From: CAZOHG01 sp964579725
Lineage (GTDB): Bacteria; Zhuqueibacterota; JdFR-76; BMS3Abin05
Direction: 5' to 3'
DNA: 58,263 nucleotides
NCBI GenBank assembly: GCA_964579725.1
Contig: CAZOHG010000018.1
Location: 1-58,263, forward strand
Part shown: positions 26,167 through 35,613 of the stretch, in pieces
How positions within the stretch are numbered: the stretch's first letter is position 1
Layout of the letters: the number at the start of each line of letters is the position of its first letter
The notes under the pieces: generated by a model
Told to the model about the DNA's origin: nothing
The model's database searches: none
The model's input: the letters and a program-made list of their open reading frames with translations, nothing else
Translations under genes and position numbers: made by a program

Positions 26167-28692
26167 ATGTTCTCGCTCAAAAACCTAAAAATTCGGTACA
26201 AATTAGTTGTTTTGTTAACCGTACCCATTTTGTCCATTTTCGGCCTTTCCATTTGGGGTCTGAAAGAAAAAGTACGACAATACCGTGAAATTAGCGGCAT
26301 TGAAGAAGTTTCGGGCTTTTCCGTTCGGGCCAGCCGATTAATCCACGAGCTGCAAAAAGAACGGGGATTAACCGCCGGCTACTATGGCAGTCAGGGAAAA
26401 CAATTCACCTCGGAACTTCGGACCCAGAGAGAGCAAACCAACGAAAAACTTTCTCAATTTGAGGCGTATTTCCAGCATTTTAAACCGGAAGAATACGGGG
26501 TAAATTTTGCCAAATACATTTCAACAGCTCGGGGTCATTTGAGAGAACTTGATCAGAAAAGAATGGAAGCCGATGCCATGAAAGTGCCCGTCGGAACCAT
26601 GATCGGTTACTACACCAATTGTATTCAAAATCTGCTGACGGGAATCGGGCAAGCGGTTAAAAATTCGGGAAGTAGCGAGATTCGCACCATTCTTTTTGCC
26701 TACACGTCCTTAATGTGGGAAAAAGAAAATGCCGGAATTGAACGGGCTGTCCTGAGCAACACATTTGCTCAGGATAAATTCGGCAATCGGATGTACATCA
26801 AATTCATTGCCTTGCTGACCAAGCAAGATGATTTTCGCTCGTTATTCTTGTCCTTTGCCCCCGAAAAAATAAAAGAATATTACCGGAGCGAGCTGTCCAA
26901 TCCTGTTGTCAGCGAAGCGCAGTCCATGGAAAAAGTGGCGCTTGCCAAAGCGAACGTCGGTGGTTTCGGAATTGATCCGACACACTGGTTTCAGATTCAA
27001 ACACAAAAAATCAATTTGCTCAAGGACGTGGAAGACAAAGTCTCCGAAGCGCTCATGCAAAAAGCTCACGCCCTGAAATCGGCGGCGGCGAACGCTCTAT
27101 TTGTCGGTTCAGTTTCCGTTATCGGTACCTTGTTACTCTCCCTGTTTCTCCTTTTTTACATTACAAAAGGGATTAATGACCCGTTGAACAATCTGATGCG
27201 GGTGGCCAAAGACATTGCCAAAGGCGACATTAATCAGACCATTTTGTACAAATCAAGAGATGAAGTGGGGCAACTGGCCGATTCTTTTCGTGAAATGATG
27301 GAGGTTCTTCACGAAAAAGCGGATGTGGCGGAGCAGATTTCCAGGGGCAATTTGTCCCAAAAAATAGCCGTGGCTTCCGACGAAGACGTGTTGGGCAATG
27401 CCATGATTAATATGAAGAAAAGCATTCGGCTTCTAATTGACGACACGAAAAAATTGGCCCGAAATGCCATTCAGGGTAATTTAAATGTTCGAGCGGATGC
27501 TGAAAAACATCAGGGTGAATTCAAAGAGATCATTGAAAATACAAATGAATTGTTGGACGGTATTGTGGCGCCTCTGCGCGAATTGGGCAAAATTTTCGAC
27601 AGCATGGCCAAGGGAGATTTGACCCAAACCATTCATACGCCTTTTCAGGGCGAATACGAAAATATCCGTTTAGCAGCAAACAAGGCTATTCATTCCCTGC
27701 ACGAAACATTAAGTGAGGTGTACCACGCGGTTGAGCAAATTTCCATTGGTTCAGTGCAGGTTTCAGACGCCAGCCAGTCTCTAAGTCAGGGGGCTACCGA
27801 ACAGGCCAGTTCATTAGAGGAACTCTCCTCCTCGATGACGCAAATTTCCTCCCAAACCAAACAAAATGCGGAAAATGCGTACCAGACCAATAAACTGGCG
27901 ACCGTTGCACTGAACAATGCGGAAAAAGGGAAAACCAAAATGGGGGCATTGGACGGTGCGATGGAAGAGATTAACGAATCATCTCAAAAAATCAAGAAAG
28001 TGATTAAAGTGATCGACGAAATTGCATTTCAAACCAATTTGCTGGCCCTGAACGCAGCGGTTGAAGCCGCCCGGGCGGGTGTGCACGGTAAAGGGTTTGC
28101 CGTGGTGGCAGACGAAGTTCGGAATCTCTCCCAGCGCAGCGCCAAGGCTGCCAAAGAAACGGCTGAATTAATCGAGGATTCCGTGGAGCGCGTGGACAAC
28201 GGCATGCAACTGGCCAAGGAAACCAGTGAATCGCTGCAAGAAATCGTCGTTAGCGTTATGAAAGTGAAAGACCTGGTGGGTGAGATTTCCTCAGCTTCCA
28301 GCGAGCAAACGGAGGGAATTGAACAAGTCAACATTGGTCTGTCTCAAATTGACCAGGTTACGCAGCAAACCGCTTCCAATGCAGAAGAAACGGCTTCCGC
28401 TTCCGAAGAATTGTCCGGTCAGGCGAGAGAACTAAAACAGATGGTTTTGCAATTCAAACTGAAAGGAATTTCGGGAACGGGGAGCACCAGCCGTCCGTCA
28501 GCTGCCCGGTCATCTTTGGCCTTTAATTTTGCAGAGGAGGAAGAAACGCCAAACGCGGAAGGTACGGGCGAAACAACTGTATGGGGAACGCCACCCAAGG
28601 AAGAGGGTTTGGGTACGGCCCTGGACCAGCCGGGTAATGTCACCCCTGAAGACGTGATCTCGCTGGATGACGACGACTTCGGAAGGTTTTAG
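26167..28692 (+). CDS. Chemoreceptor (MCP) with NIT-type sensor and multiple HAMP units
   Basis: An 841-residue transmembrane chemoreceptor. The first membrane segment is at about 13-32 and the second at about 308-332. The periplasmic part begins with RASRLIHELQKERGLTAGYY, the hallmark of the nitrate/nitrite-sensing (NIT) domain, although the real ligand is unknown. After the membrane come at least two, probably three, HAMP-like units (residues about 333-525; DIAKGDINQTILYKSRDEVG, DSMAKGDLTQTIHTPF). The signalling hairpin tip is near residue 616 (EIAFQTNLLALNAAVEAARA). The C-terminal tail is acidic (EDVISLDDDDFGRF) without the CheR-docking NWxxF pentapeptide. It is the only receptor in the window. 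Confidence 0.93.
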   Translation: MFSLKNLKIRYKLVVLLTVPILSIFGLSIWGLKEKVRQYREISGIEEVSGFSVRASRLIHELQKERGLTAGYYGSQGKQFTSELRTQREQTNEKLSQFEAYFQHFKPEEYGVNFAKYISTARGHLRELDQKRMEADAMKVPVGTMIGYYTNCIQNLLTGIGQAVKNSGSSEIRTILFAYTSLMWEKENAGIERAVLSNTFAQDKFGNRMYIKFIALLTKQDDFRSLFLSFAPEKIKEYYRSELSNPVVSEAQSMEKVALAKANVGGFGIDPTHWFQIQTQKINLLKDVEDKVSEALMQKAHALKSAAANALFVGSVSVIGTLLLSLFLLFYITKGINDPLNNLMRVAKDIAKGDINQTILYKSRDEVGQLADSFREMMEVLHEKADVAEQISRGNLSQKIAVASDEDVLGNAMINMKKSIRLLIDDTKKLARNAIQGNLNVRADAEKHQGEFKEIIENTNELLDGIVAPLRELGKIFDSMAKGDLTQTIHTPFQGEYENIRLAANKAIHSLHETLSEVYHAVEQISIGSVQVSDASQSLSQGATEQASSLEELSSSMTQISSQTKQNAENAYQTNKLATVALNNAEKGKTKMGALDGAMEEINESSQKIKKVIKVIDEIAFQTNLLALNAAVEAARAGVHGKGFAVVADEVRNLSQRSAKAAKETAELIEDSVERVDNGMQLAKETSESLQEIVVSVMKVKDLVGEISSASSEQTEGIEQVNIGLSQIDQVTQQTASNAEETASASEELSGQARELKQMVLQFKLKGISGTGSTSRPSAARSSLAFNFAEEEETPNAEGTGETTVWGTPPKEEGLGTALDQPGNVTPEDVISLDDDDFGRF

Positions 28693-28694
28693 GA

Positions 28695-29537
28695 ATGGAA
28701 CTTTTCACAGATTTAAAGCCGACAGAACAGGAACTCCGGCAGCTTCGGAATTTAATTTACGAGCGCAGCGGAATCGTTCTGAATGAAAAAAAGCGGGCCC
28801 TCATTGTTGGTCGCCTTCAGCGAGACATTCGGGCGCGTGGATTTTCCAGCTTTCAGGAATATTACCAAAGCATTTTGTCCGATTCCAGTGGCAGAATGCT
28901 GTCCGAACTCATCGATCGAATTTCTACAAATCACACCTATTTTTGGCGTGAATCCGGACATTTTGAATATCTCCAAAATGTGGTTTTGCCCGAGGTAACG
29001 GCCAGATTAATGCGGCAAAACAGCAACGATCTTCGCTTGTGGTGTGCGGCCGCTTCCACAGGCGAAGAGCCGTACACCATTCTCATGATGATCAAGGAGT
29101 ATTTGGGGCCAAGTGCTTCCCATTGGTACCATGATATTTTGGCAACGGACATTTCCAGCCATGCATTGGAGAAAGCCAGAAAGGGCATTTACTCCAAAAA
29201 GAGTATCGAAAAATTGCCGCCTCATCTCCGGAAATATTTTAAACCGATTGACCCCAAACGCGTGCAAGTTCGTGAAGATTTAAGAAAAGGTGTTTTGTAC
29301 CGGCGTCTCAATCTGATTGACGAGGCCTTTCCGTTCAAAGGAAAATTTCAAATCATTTTTTGTCGCAATGTCATGATTTATTTTGATCAGCAAACCCGGC
29401 TCGATCTCTTAAAAAAGTTTTACAACGTCATGGAGCCGGACGGGTATTTGTTTATTGGGATTACGGAATCTCTGGGGCGCAATAATCCCTATTTTCAGTA
29501 TGTTCGACCTTCAGTTTACAAAAGGATATCACGATGA
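28695..29537 (+). CDS. cheR: Chemoreceptor glutamate methyltransferase CheR
   Basis: CheR methylates receptor glutamates for adaptation, using SAM. The 280-residue protein has the N-terminal helical domain (LRQLRNLIYERSGIVLNEKK), the SAM site (LRLWCAAASTGEEPYTILMM), the conserved ATDISSHALEKARKGIY segment and the catalytic-domain motif IIFCRNVMIYFDQQTRLDLL. Everything expected is present. It starts 2 bases after the receptor stop and overlaps cheB by 4 bases (ATGA). Confidence 0.96.
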   Translation: MELFTDLKPTEQELRQLRNLIYERSGIVLNEKKRALIVGRLQRDIRARGFSSFQEYYQSILSDSSGRMLSELIDRISTNHTYFWRESGHFEYLQNVVLPEVTARLMRQNSNDLRLWCAAASTGEEPYTILMMIKEYLGPSASHWYHDILATDISSHALEKARKGIYSKKSIEKLPPHLRKYFKPIDPKRVQVREDLRKGVLYRRLNLIDEAFPFKGKFQIIFCRNVMIYFDQQTRLDLLKKFYNVMEPDGYLFIGITESLGRNNPYFQYVRPSVYKRISR

Positions 29538-30580
29538 GTCAAGTAATACGAACATTGGTAGTGGATGATTCAGCTTTGGTGAGGCGCATTTTGGCCGAAG
29601 GACTTTCAGCCGACCCCGAAATAGCCGTGGTGGGAAAAGCTGCCGATCCTTACCAGGCACGGGATTTAATTGTCAAATTGCGACCGGATGTGTTGACCCT
29701 GGACGTAGAAATGCCCAAAATGGACGGTCTGGAATTTCTGAAAAAATTAATGCCCCAATATCCCATTCCGGTCATTATGGTGAGTGCCCTGACCAAAAAG
29801 GGCACCCAAATTACCCTGGACGCACTCGAGGCGGGCGCGGTCGATTTTGTGACGAAGCCGGCACTCAATGTGGCCAACGGTCTCGAATTGCTCATGCAGA
29901 ATTTGCGTCAAAAGGTGAAGATGGCGGCACGAGTTGACGTAAGCCATTGGAAAAAGAGACAATTCCAGAAACGCGCCACTCGGCGGGGACAGGCGCCCCC
30001 TCTGCCAGAATCCACCGACAAGGTAGTTGCCATCGGAGCATCCACAGGCGGAACCGAGGCGCTCAAAGCAGTGGTCTCCGAATTTCCCGCCAATATGCCC
30101 GGAGTGGTTATCGTACAACATATGCCTCCGGGGTTTACCAAAATGTTTTCCGAACGCCTGAATGCTCTGAGCGCCATGGATGTGAAAGAGGCCGAATCGG
30201 GGGACCGAATCATGACGGGAAAGGTATTGGTGGCTCCCGGTGGCAAACACATGTCGGTCGTACGTTCGGGTGGGGTTTACCGTGTGCAGTGCCACGATGG
30301 GGAATTGGTTTGCGGACAAAAGCCTTCCGTAGACGTACTCTTTCACTCAGTGGCGAAATATGTGGGCCCCAATGCCATCGGCGTCATGTTGACCGGGATG
30401 GGGCACGACGGTGCGGACGGCATGGTAGCCATGCGAAAAGCCGGAGCCCGTACTCTGGCCCAGGACGAGGCAACGTCAGTCGTATTCGGCATGCCGAAAG
30501 AGGCGTACAATCGAGGTGGGGCGGAAAAGCTGGTTCCGCTCGAAAAAATACCCCGTGCAGTCCTGCAGCTTTTGTCATAA
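29534..30580 (+). CDS. cheB: Chemoreceptor methylesterase/deamidase CheB
   Basis: CheB demethylates and deamidates receptors when phosphorylated by CheA. Of its 348 residues, about 1-125 form a receiver with acidic pair DD (11-12), phospho-acceptor D57 and the lysine in FVTKPALN. The catalytic domain has the active Ser in GASTGGTEAL, the His in VQHMPPGFT, and the Asp in MLTGMGHDGADGM. All key residues are intact. No cheD is found in the window, so deamidation probably falls to CheB. Confidence 0.96.
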   Translation: MSQVIRTLVVDDSALVRRILAEGLSADPEIAVVGKAADPYQARDLIVKLRPDVLTLDVEMPKMDGLEFLKKLMPQYPIPVIMVSALTKKGTQITLDALEAGAVDFVTKPALNVANGLELLMQNLRQKVKMAARVDVSHWKKRQFQKRATRRGQAPPLPESTDKVVAIGASTGGTEALKAVVSEFPANMPGVVIVQHMPPGFTKMFSERLNALSAMDVKEAESGDRIMTGKVLVAPGGKHMSVVRSGGVYRVQCHDGELVCGQKPSVDVLFHSVAKYVGPNAIGVMLTGMGHDGADGMVAMRKAGARTLAQDEATSVVFGMPKEAYNRGGAEKLVPLEKIPRAVLQLLS

Positions 30581-30652
30581 GGGCCGAAAAAACATGGATG
30601 AAAACAGAATTATTAAAAGATGTGTCACTTTTAAAAAGAAATGGAGGACAAA

Positions 30653-31021
30653 ATGGCAAAGAATATTTTAATTGTGGACGATTCCGGCGTCATGCGGAAA
30701 ATTGTGCAGAGGAGCCTCAGGCAGGCAGGATTAAATATCGGCACCGTGTTTGAAGGGGGTGACGGAAAAGAAGGTTTGGCCGTTTTCGGTGAGAAAAACC
30801 CCGATTTGATTTTGAGCGACATCAATATGCCCAATATGGACGGTCTGGAATTCATCCGGCACGTGCGCGCTCAAAATTCCACAGTACCCATTATTATGAT
30901 CACGACCGAAGGCGGCGAGGACAAAGTACAAGAAGCACTTCAAATTGGTGCCAACGGCTACGTCAAAAAGCCGTTTACGCCGGATCAGTTGCAAAAAACG
31001 TTGGGGCCAATCTTGGGATGA
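30653..31021 (+). CDS. cheY: Chemotaxis response regulator CheY
   Basis: A 122-residue single receiver domain that binds FliM to change rotation. It has acidic residues D9-D10, phospho-acceptor D56 (LILSDINMPNMDG), T in MITTEGGE and K in GYVKKPFTPDQL. I start at the ATG at 30653, because GGAGGA at 30643-30648 is at ideal distance; an ATG at 30641 overlaps that site. About 70 bases separate it from cheB. Five further receiver proteins occur in the window, but this is the only one of simple CheY size inside the che operon. Confidence 0.93.
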   Translation: MAKNILIVDDSGVMRKIVQRSLRQAGLNIGTVFEGGDGKEGLAVFGEKNPDLILSDINMPNMDGLEFIRHVRAQNSTVPIIMITTEGGEDKVQEALQIGANGYVKKPFTPDQLQKTLGPILG

Positions 31022-31157
31022 TGCCCTTTCCAGGGTTTCGGGGGAAAACGAGTGCTCTTTTGGGCCGGTTTGTAAAAATAGCGAGCTTTCGGGCTCGCAC
31101 CTCCGGTTGGTGTAAAGAAGAATCCGAAAATTGAATAAAAAAGGCGTTAGGGCAGAA

Positions 31158-31628
31158 ATGGCCAGGAAAATGGATTTAAAAGACGTTATCGCTAATTCAT
31201 TCGCCGTACTGGCACAAACCATGCTTCCCATTCCGATTGCGGATGTGGTTGAAGAGAAAGAAAACGGGGTAACGCCGCCTCACGATTTAAGCGGAATCAT
31301 CGCTTTTAGCGGACCGATGGAAGGCATGTTGACCCTCCACCTGAATAAAAAATTAGCGGCTCAGATGACGTCTTTGCTATTGGGATTTGAGGTGGATGAA
31401 TCTTCGCCTGATGTGTCCGATGCCGTGGGGGAAATTACCAATATTCTGGCCGGTAATTTCAAAACGGAATTGGGACAATTAACGGGCAAGTCCATTGAAA
31501 TCTCAATCCCGTCGGTCATTCGGGGCCAGCAGTACGAAGTTGAATCGCTCAGCGGAACCAAAACCAATCAATACATTTTTCACACCTCTGACGGTGACGC
31601 TTTTGCCATTAAATTGACGGTCAAATAG
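31158..31628 (+). CDS. cheX: CheX-type CheY-P phosphatase
   Basis: A 156-residue protein of the CheC/CheX/FliY phosphatase family, which removes phosphate from CheY-P. The catalytic pattern D/SxxxExxN with a proline 23 residues later is present (DAVGEITNILAG, then SIPSV). The ordered domain fills the protein. I choose the ATG at 31158; a TTG at 31131 would add nine residues. It follows cheY after about 136 bases with a GCGAGC/GCTCGC hairpin in the gap. With no CheZ seen, this is the likely signal terminator. Confidence 0.85.
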   Translation: MARKMDLKDVIANSFAVLAQTMLPIPIADVVEEKENGVTPPHDLSGIIAFSGPMEGMLTLHLNKKLAAQMTSLLLGFEVDESSPDVSDAVGEITNILAGNFKTELGQLTGKSIEISIPSVIRGQQYEVESLSGTKTNQYIFHTSDGDAFAIKLTVK

Positions 31629-31709
31629 CGGGAATTCCGTCTGGGTGAATGGAACAAAAAGTTGAAGTACGCCACTATTGATTTTAAAACGCAAGAGTTC
31701 ACATAAAAT

Positions 31710-32708
31710 ATGGCTTCCCTTTCCAAATACGTTATTCGCGACATTATTGAGAGTCTTTCTCCAATTGTAAAAATCGTATTCCAGCAAATTAGTCAGGATT
31801 ACGCGGTTTTAGTGGGAAGTGAGCTAACTGTCGCGCCCCCAGAAATCAAATATCTTCCGAAATCCGAATATATTCGCTCAAAAATGGTTCCTTGTGCCTT
31901 TTCACAAATTTCTATTGATCAAGATTACTCCGGCAAAATGTACCTGATTTTTTCCAAAAAGTACGCCATTATTATGAGCGGACTTTTGGTTATGATTGAT
32001 GAGGGGGTAATCAAAGAAAAAATTCATTCTCTGACTCTTGACGACGGCGATCAGGATGCCTTCGGCGAAATCATGAATCAGCTAATTGGCTCGATCATGA
32101 CGGCATTGCAACAGACGCTGCCCAAAAAAATCCACCTAAACCGGGATACAGTGGAAGATTTCGACAATCGGGACGAAAAGTTCCAATCAGGTGAGCTTTT
32201 CCCGTTTGACGCCTTTTTCATGGTCACGTCAACCATTAAAACCGGCACATTTGACGAGGACGTCATGGAGTTGCTTATGCCGGTTGAGGTGGCAGCTCAA
32301 TTGGCTGACATTTCACCGGACGAAATTTCGGGACGCTCTCAAAAACTGCCCATTTTGTATTTTTATGAAAATGAAAGCCAGCTTAAATTGGTCAAACCGT
32401 CCTTAGAAGAATTGGGTCTTTTTTTAACCCCTTATTTTTACAAGGAGACTAAAATCGACACGAATCGTCTGGAGGAAGCCAACGCCATTTGGATTGATGT
32501 GGACGACGACATTAACAAAGCCATTACCATGTGCAAGAGCATCAAATTGAAATATCCCACCAAAAAATTGATTCTCTCTTCCGCCAATTGGACAAAAGCC
32601 AAGGTGATTATGGCTTCCCAATTTGGTGCCGATGACATTATTGCCAAACCTTTCGAGGTGGATTTTTTGAAAAACCGAATTCTCCCAGAAATTGGCGGAC
32701 AAGCCTGA
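31710..32708 (+). CDS. CheX-like phosphatase domain fused to a degenerate receiver
   Basis: A 332-residue two-domain protein. Residues 1-205 resemble CheX/CheC/FliN-like proteins (YSGKMYLIFSKKYAIIMSGL, then DAFGEIMNQLIGS with the ExxN catalytic pair). Residues 211-332 fold like a receiver by pattern: KLPILYFYENES in place of the acidic-pair strand, an aspartate-rich strand near 260 (NAIWIDVDDD), SSANW at the switch position and the conserved lysine in FGADDIIAKPF. The acidic pair is lost (YENES), so metal-dependent phosphorylation is doubtful. It closes the chemotaxis operon. It may be a second, regulated CheY-P phosphatase; this is inference. Confidence 0.72.
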   Translation: MASLSKYVIRDIIESLSPIVKIVFQQISQDYAVLVGSELTVAPPEIKYLPKSEYIRSKMVPCAFSQISIDQDYSGKMYLIFSKKYAIIMSGLLVMIDEGVIKEKIHSLTLDDGDQDAFGEIMNQLIGSIMTALQQTLPKKIHLNRDTVEDFDNRDEKFQSGELFPFDAFFMVTSTIKTGTFDEDVMELLMPVEVAAQLADISPDEISGRSQKLPILYFYENESQLKLVKPSLEELGLFLTPYFYKETKIDTNRLEEANAIWIDVDDDINKAITMCKSIKLKYPTKKLILSSANWTKAKVIMASQFGADDIIAKPFEVDFLKNRILPEIGGQA

Positions 32709-32936
32709 ACGTTTTGCCCTAAATCTCGTCTTCGTTTTTTGGAAGGAAAACTATACCCAGAGGTCGGTAATAAATTCCCCCCTAAAACTCAAATTGTGCG
32801 CCACAGTTGGACTCCCACTTTTAAATAAAATTAAAATAAACAAGTAGTTCTGTTTTTTTGAAAACGATCTTTTCTTCATGGTACAATATTTGTCAAAATA
32901 GTGAGAGACGAAATTTGAAAACATGAGGAAAAGAAC
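32709..32936. other. 228-base intergenic region before fliM
   Basis: The gap separates the chemotaxis operon from the fliM operon. It is AT-rich after 32815 and holds the sigma-70-like promoter listed separately. No gene, terminator or sigma-54/sigma-28 site was found in it. Confidence 0.5.
32858..32887 (+). promoter_or_regulatory. Sigma-70-like promoter for the fliM-fliA operon
   Basis: TTGAAA (32858-32863), 18 bases, then TACAAT (32882-32887) is a good housekeeping promoter match in an AT-rich context, about 50 bases before the fliM start. If used, the export apparatus and fliA would be expressed from the housekeeping sigma factor, upstream of the sigma-54 and sigma-28 steps. It is a motif call only. 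Confidence 0.55.
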
Positions 32937-33902
32937 GTGGCCAAAACGCTTTCGCAAAAAGAGATCGACCAGATTCTGAATTCCGTGGCGATTTCCGCCC
33001 GAGAACAAAGTTCTTCCAATCAGGTCATGGACTTTTCGGTCAAACCCTACGATTTCAAAAATCCCGACCAATTGTCCAAGACCGCTCGAAACACGTTGGA
33101 ACGTATTCATTTTACATTTGCCAAGTATTTGTCCAATTTCCTCAACGATTACCTTCGCATGAATGTGCAGGTCAATTACATTTCAACCGCCCACACGTCG
33201 GATGCAGAGTTTTTGCAGTCGCTTCCCAATCCTACCTGCCTGTACACCATGAAAATGAAGAATTTGGAAAGAGATTTTGTGTTTGAAATTCAGCCCAATC
33301 TTGCTTATTTCCTGGTCGATCGGGTTTTGGGAGGGCCTGGCAAGCTGGTGAACACCGAACGGGAATTGACCTTGATTGAACAGCGGTTAATGGAGCGTTT
33401 TCTTGAAGAATTGATTATCCCGTTCAAATCGGCATGGTCGGTGGCCGAAAAATTGGAAATTACGCTGGGCACCTATTACAGCAACCCCAATTTTGTCCAG
33501 ATTGCGGATTCCGGTGAATCGGTTATTTTCATTTCGCTGGAAGTCAACTACCAGGACAACGTCAGTCTTTTTAACATTGCGTATCCCTATTATTTGGTGG
33601 ACCAATTGCTGGAAGGAGTCGGGGAGGAAACCCTTGAGGCGGAGATGAAAATTTCGGCTCGCGATCGGCGTGCCATTTATCGAAATCTGGAAAAAACGAT
33701 CGTGCCCGTTTCCATTCATCTGGGCGGAGCGTCGGTTTCTTTTCAGGAAATAGTGAACTTGCGGGAGGGGGACGTACTGTTTTTGGACAAAAACGTCTCC
33801 GATCCCTTGGCTCTTTTTGTAGGACGCCGCCCCAAATTTTTGGGGAAAGCGGGTATTATGAAGAATCGACTGGCTTTCAAAGTGTTAAAACCCATTCAGT
33901 AA
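32937..33902 (+). CDS. fliM: Flagellar motor switch protein FliM
   Basis: FliM is the C-ring protein that binds CheY-P. The 321 residues start with a GTG codon preceded by a GAGGA site. The N-terminal CheY-binding peptide is LSQKEIDQILNS; the middle CheC-like domain holds LPNPTCLYTMKMKNLERD and FLVDRVLGGPGKL; the C-terminal FliN-like domain has LGGASVSFQEIVNLREGDVL. The length is typical. fliN follows after 13 bases. Confidence 0.95.
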   Translation: MAKTLSQKEIDQILNSVAISAREQSSSNQVMDFSVKPYDFKNPDQLSKTARNTLERIHFTFAKYLSNFLNDYLRMNVQVNYISTAHTSDAEFLQSLPNPTCLYTMKMKNLERDFVFEIQPNLAYFLVDRVLGGPGKLVNTERELTLIEQRLMERFLEELIIPFKSAWSVAEKLEITLGTYYSNPNFVQIADSGESVIFISLEVNYQDNVSLFNIAYPYYLVDQLLEGVGEETLEAEMKISARDRRAIYRNLEKTIVPVSIHLGGASVSFQEIVNLREGDVLFLDKNVSDPLALFVGRRPKFLGKAGIMKNRLAFKVLKPIQ

Positions 33903-33915
33903 ACGGAGATATTCA

Positions 33916-34353
33916 ATGGCGGAAGAAGAAAAAAATCAGACCGAAGAAACACCCGTAGCCGAGGCAGACCAATCTTCCACGGTGCTAACGGATGAAGATG
34001 CGACATTGATGTCGAATGAACAAGATGCCGCTCCTCCAATGGAGGCGTCTCCCTTTGAGTCCATGGACGAGGGAGGCAATGCCGTCGAGAGCAATTTGAA
34101 CTCGCTGGAAATGTTATTTGACCTGGAGCTCTCGGTCTCGGTAGAATTGGCGCGGAAAAACATTCTGGTCAGCGATATTTTGCAGTTAGGAGAGGGTTCC
34201 ATTATTGAATTTGACAAAATGGCGGGCGAACCGGTGGACCTGTTGGTGAACAACAAAAAAATTGCCGAAGGCGAAGTGGTGGTTATTGACGATCGGTTCG
34301 GCATTCGGGTCACCAATCTGCTGGATCCGTCGGAACGTGTGAAGGGACTCTAA
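33916..34353 (+). CDS. fliN: Flagellar motor switch protein FliN
   Basis: FliN forms the base of the C ring and docks FliH/FliI cargo. It has 145 residues: an acidic, disordered N-terminal part (about 1-65; E, D, T, S rich) and the C-terminal SpoA domain (LFDLELSVSVELARKNILVS, LGEGSIIEFDKMAGEPVDLLVN, KIAEGEVVVIDDRFGIRVT). No CheC-like phosphatase part is present, so this is FliN rather than FliY. Its stop codon directly abuts the start of fliO. Confidence 0.95.
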   Translation: MAEEEKNQTEETPVAEADQSSTVLTDEDATLMSNEQDAAPPMEASPFESMDEGGNAVESNLNSLEMLFDLELSVSVELARKNILVSDILQLGEGSIIEFDKMAGEPVDLLVNNKKIAEGEVVVIDDRFGIRVTNLLDPSERVKGL

Positions 34354-34842
34354 ATGCGGTGGAGGAAAAAAATTTCGGCAAAGAAATTGGTCACGGTTGT
34401 GCTAAGCGCTCTTTTCTTTGCGGCGTTGTCCTTGAACCTGCTTTTGGGCAACACGCTTCATGCCCAACCGACGTCGACCGGGATTAGCATGGCGAGTCAG
34501 GTGGCCAAACTTATTTTTGCCGTCGGTCTCATTGTTGTCCTGATTTACCTCACCCTGTTGTTTTTAAATAAATTTATGTACCGTAGGACAAATTTCAACG
34601 GTCAGCTACAGGTAAAAGTAGTGGGAACCACACCTTTGGGGCCCAAAAAATTTATCTATTTAGTCGAGGTTTTTGACCGACTGTTGGTTTTGGGTGTGAC
34701 GGACAATCAAATTTCCAATTTGACGGAAATTGCGGACGCGGAAATTTTAAACCAAATAAAATCCGCACCGGAAAAAGCGGTGCACGGCGGGAAGAAGCGT
34801 TCTTTTCAGTCGCAATTGGAAGGGTTGCTAAAACGGTCATGA
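34354..34842 (+). CDS. fliO: Flagellar biosynthesis protein FliO
   Basis: FliO helps assemble the FliP-containing export gate. The 162-residue protein has two hydrophobic segments, the first at about 12-33 (possibly signal-like, ending LHAQP) and the second at about 52-72, followed by the cytoplasmic FliO domain (QLQVKVVGTTPLGPKKFIYLVEV, FDRLLVLGVTDNQISNL). FliO is poorly conserved; the call rests on this domain and the position between fliN and fliP. It overlaps fliP by 4 bases. Confidence 0.88.
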   Translation: MRWRKKISAKKLVTVVLSALFFAALSLNLLLGNTLHAQPTSTGISMASQVAKLIFAVGLIVVLIYLTLLFLNKFMYRRTNFNGQLQVKVVGTTPLGPKKFIYLVEVFDRLLVLGVTDNQISNLTEIADAEILNQIKSAPEKAVHGGKKRSFQSQLEGLLKRS

Positions 34843-35603
34843 AACAAAACGGTTGGAAAATGGTGCTTGTTTTGGGCAGTCTGTTTCTTCTTGCGTGGCT
34901 GGCACTTCCGCAGGGGGCTCAGGCGCAGCCCATTCCGAAAGTCTCTCTGAGCATCGGAAATGGCAAAAATCCCGGCGATTTGGCAGTTACGATTGAAATT
35001 CTGCTGCTTCTGACCATTTTGTCTCTGGCACCGGCGATTTTAATTCTGACGACTTCCTTTACGCGCATTATTGTGGTTCTGCACTTTTTGCGGCAGGCCT
35101 TGGGATTGCAGCAAATGCCGCCCAACCAGCTTCTCATCGGACTGGCACTTTTTTTGACCTATTTCATTATGCACCCGGTTTTTTCCCAAATAAATGACCA
35201 GGCGTTGCAGCCCTATTTGAAGAAAAAAATCTCGTACGAAGAAGCACTGAAAAAGGGGCAGGAACCATTGCGAAAATTTATGCTGAACCAAACGCGCGAA
35301 AAGGACCTGGCACTTTTTGTGAGTTTGGACCACAGCCCCAAACCGAAAAATGAATGGGACGTGCCCGTCTACAAAATTGTCCCGGCTTTTGTAATCAGTG
35401 AATTGCGGTTGGCATTTCAAATCGGATTTTTGCTGTACATTCCGTTTCTGGTCATTGATTTGGTGGTAGCCAGTGTTCTCATGAGCATGGGGATGCTCAT
35501 GTTGCCGCCCGTAATGATTTCGCTGCCGTTCAAGATACTGCTGTTTGTGATGGTGGACGGCTGGTATTTGATTATTGGGTCAATGGTTCACAGCTTTGGT
35601 TAA
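34839..35603 (+). CDS. fliP: Flagellar export gate protein FliP
   Basis: FliP is the main subunit of the export pore. It has 254 residues: an N-terminal signal sequence (WKMVLVLGSLFLLAWLALP, AQAQP), then the FliP signatures TSFTRIIVVLHFLRQALGLQ, PPNQLLIGLALFLTYFIM and FQIGFLLYIPFLVIDLVVAS, with MGMLMLPPVMISLPFKILLF at the end. Everything is canonical. The ATGA overlap with fliO shows coupling. Confidence 0.97.
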   Translation: MKQNGWKMVLVLGSLFLLAWLALPQGAQAQPIPKVSLSIGNGKNPGDLAVTIEILLLLTILSLAPAILILTTSFTRIIVVLHFLRQALGLQQMPPNQLLIGLALFLTYFIMHPVFSQINDQALQPYLKKKISYEEALKKGQEPLRKFMLNQTREKDLALFVSLDHSPKPKNEWDVPVYKIVPAFVISELRLAFQIGFLLYIPFLVIDLVVASVLMSMGMLMLPPVMISLPFKILLFVMVDGWYLIIGSMVHSFG

Positions 35604-35613
35604 AGGAAATTCA

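Noticed and set aside
31081..31098. GCGAGC/GCTCGC hairpin between cheY and cheX as a terminator
   Set aside because: The stem is only six pairs and no T tract follows; it may be a local RNA structure but does not support termination.
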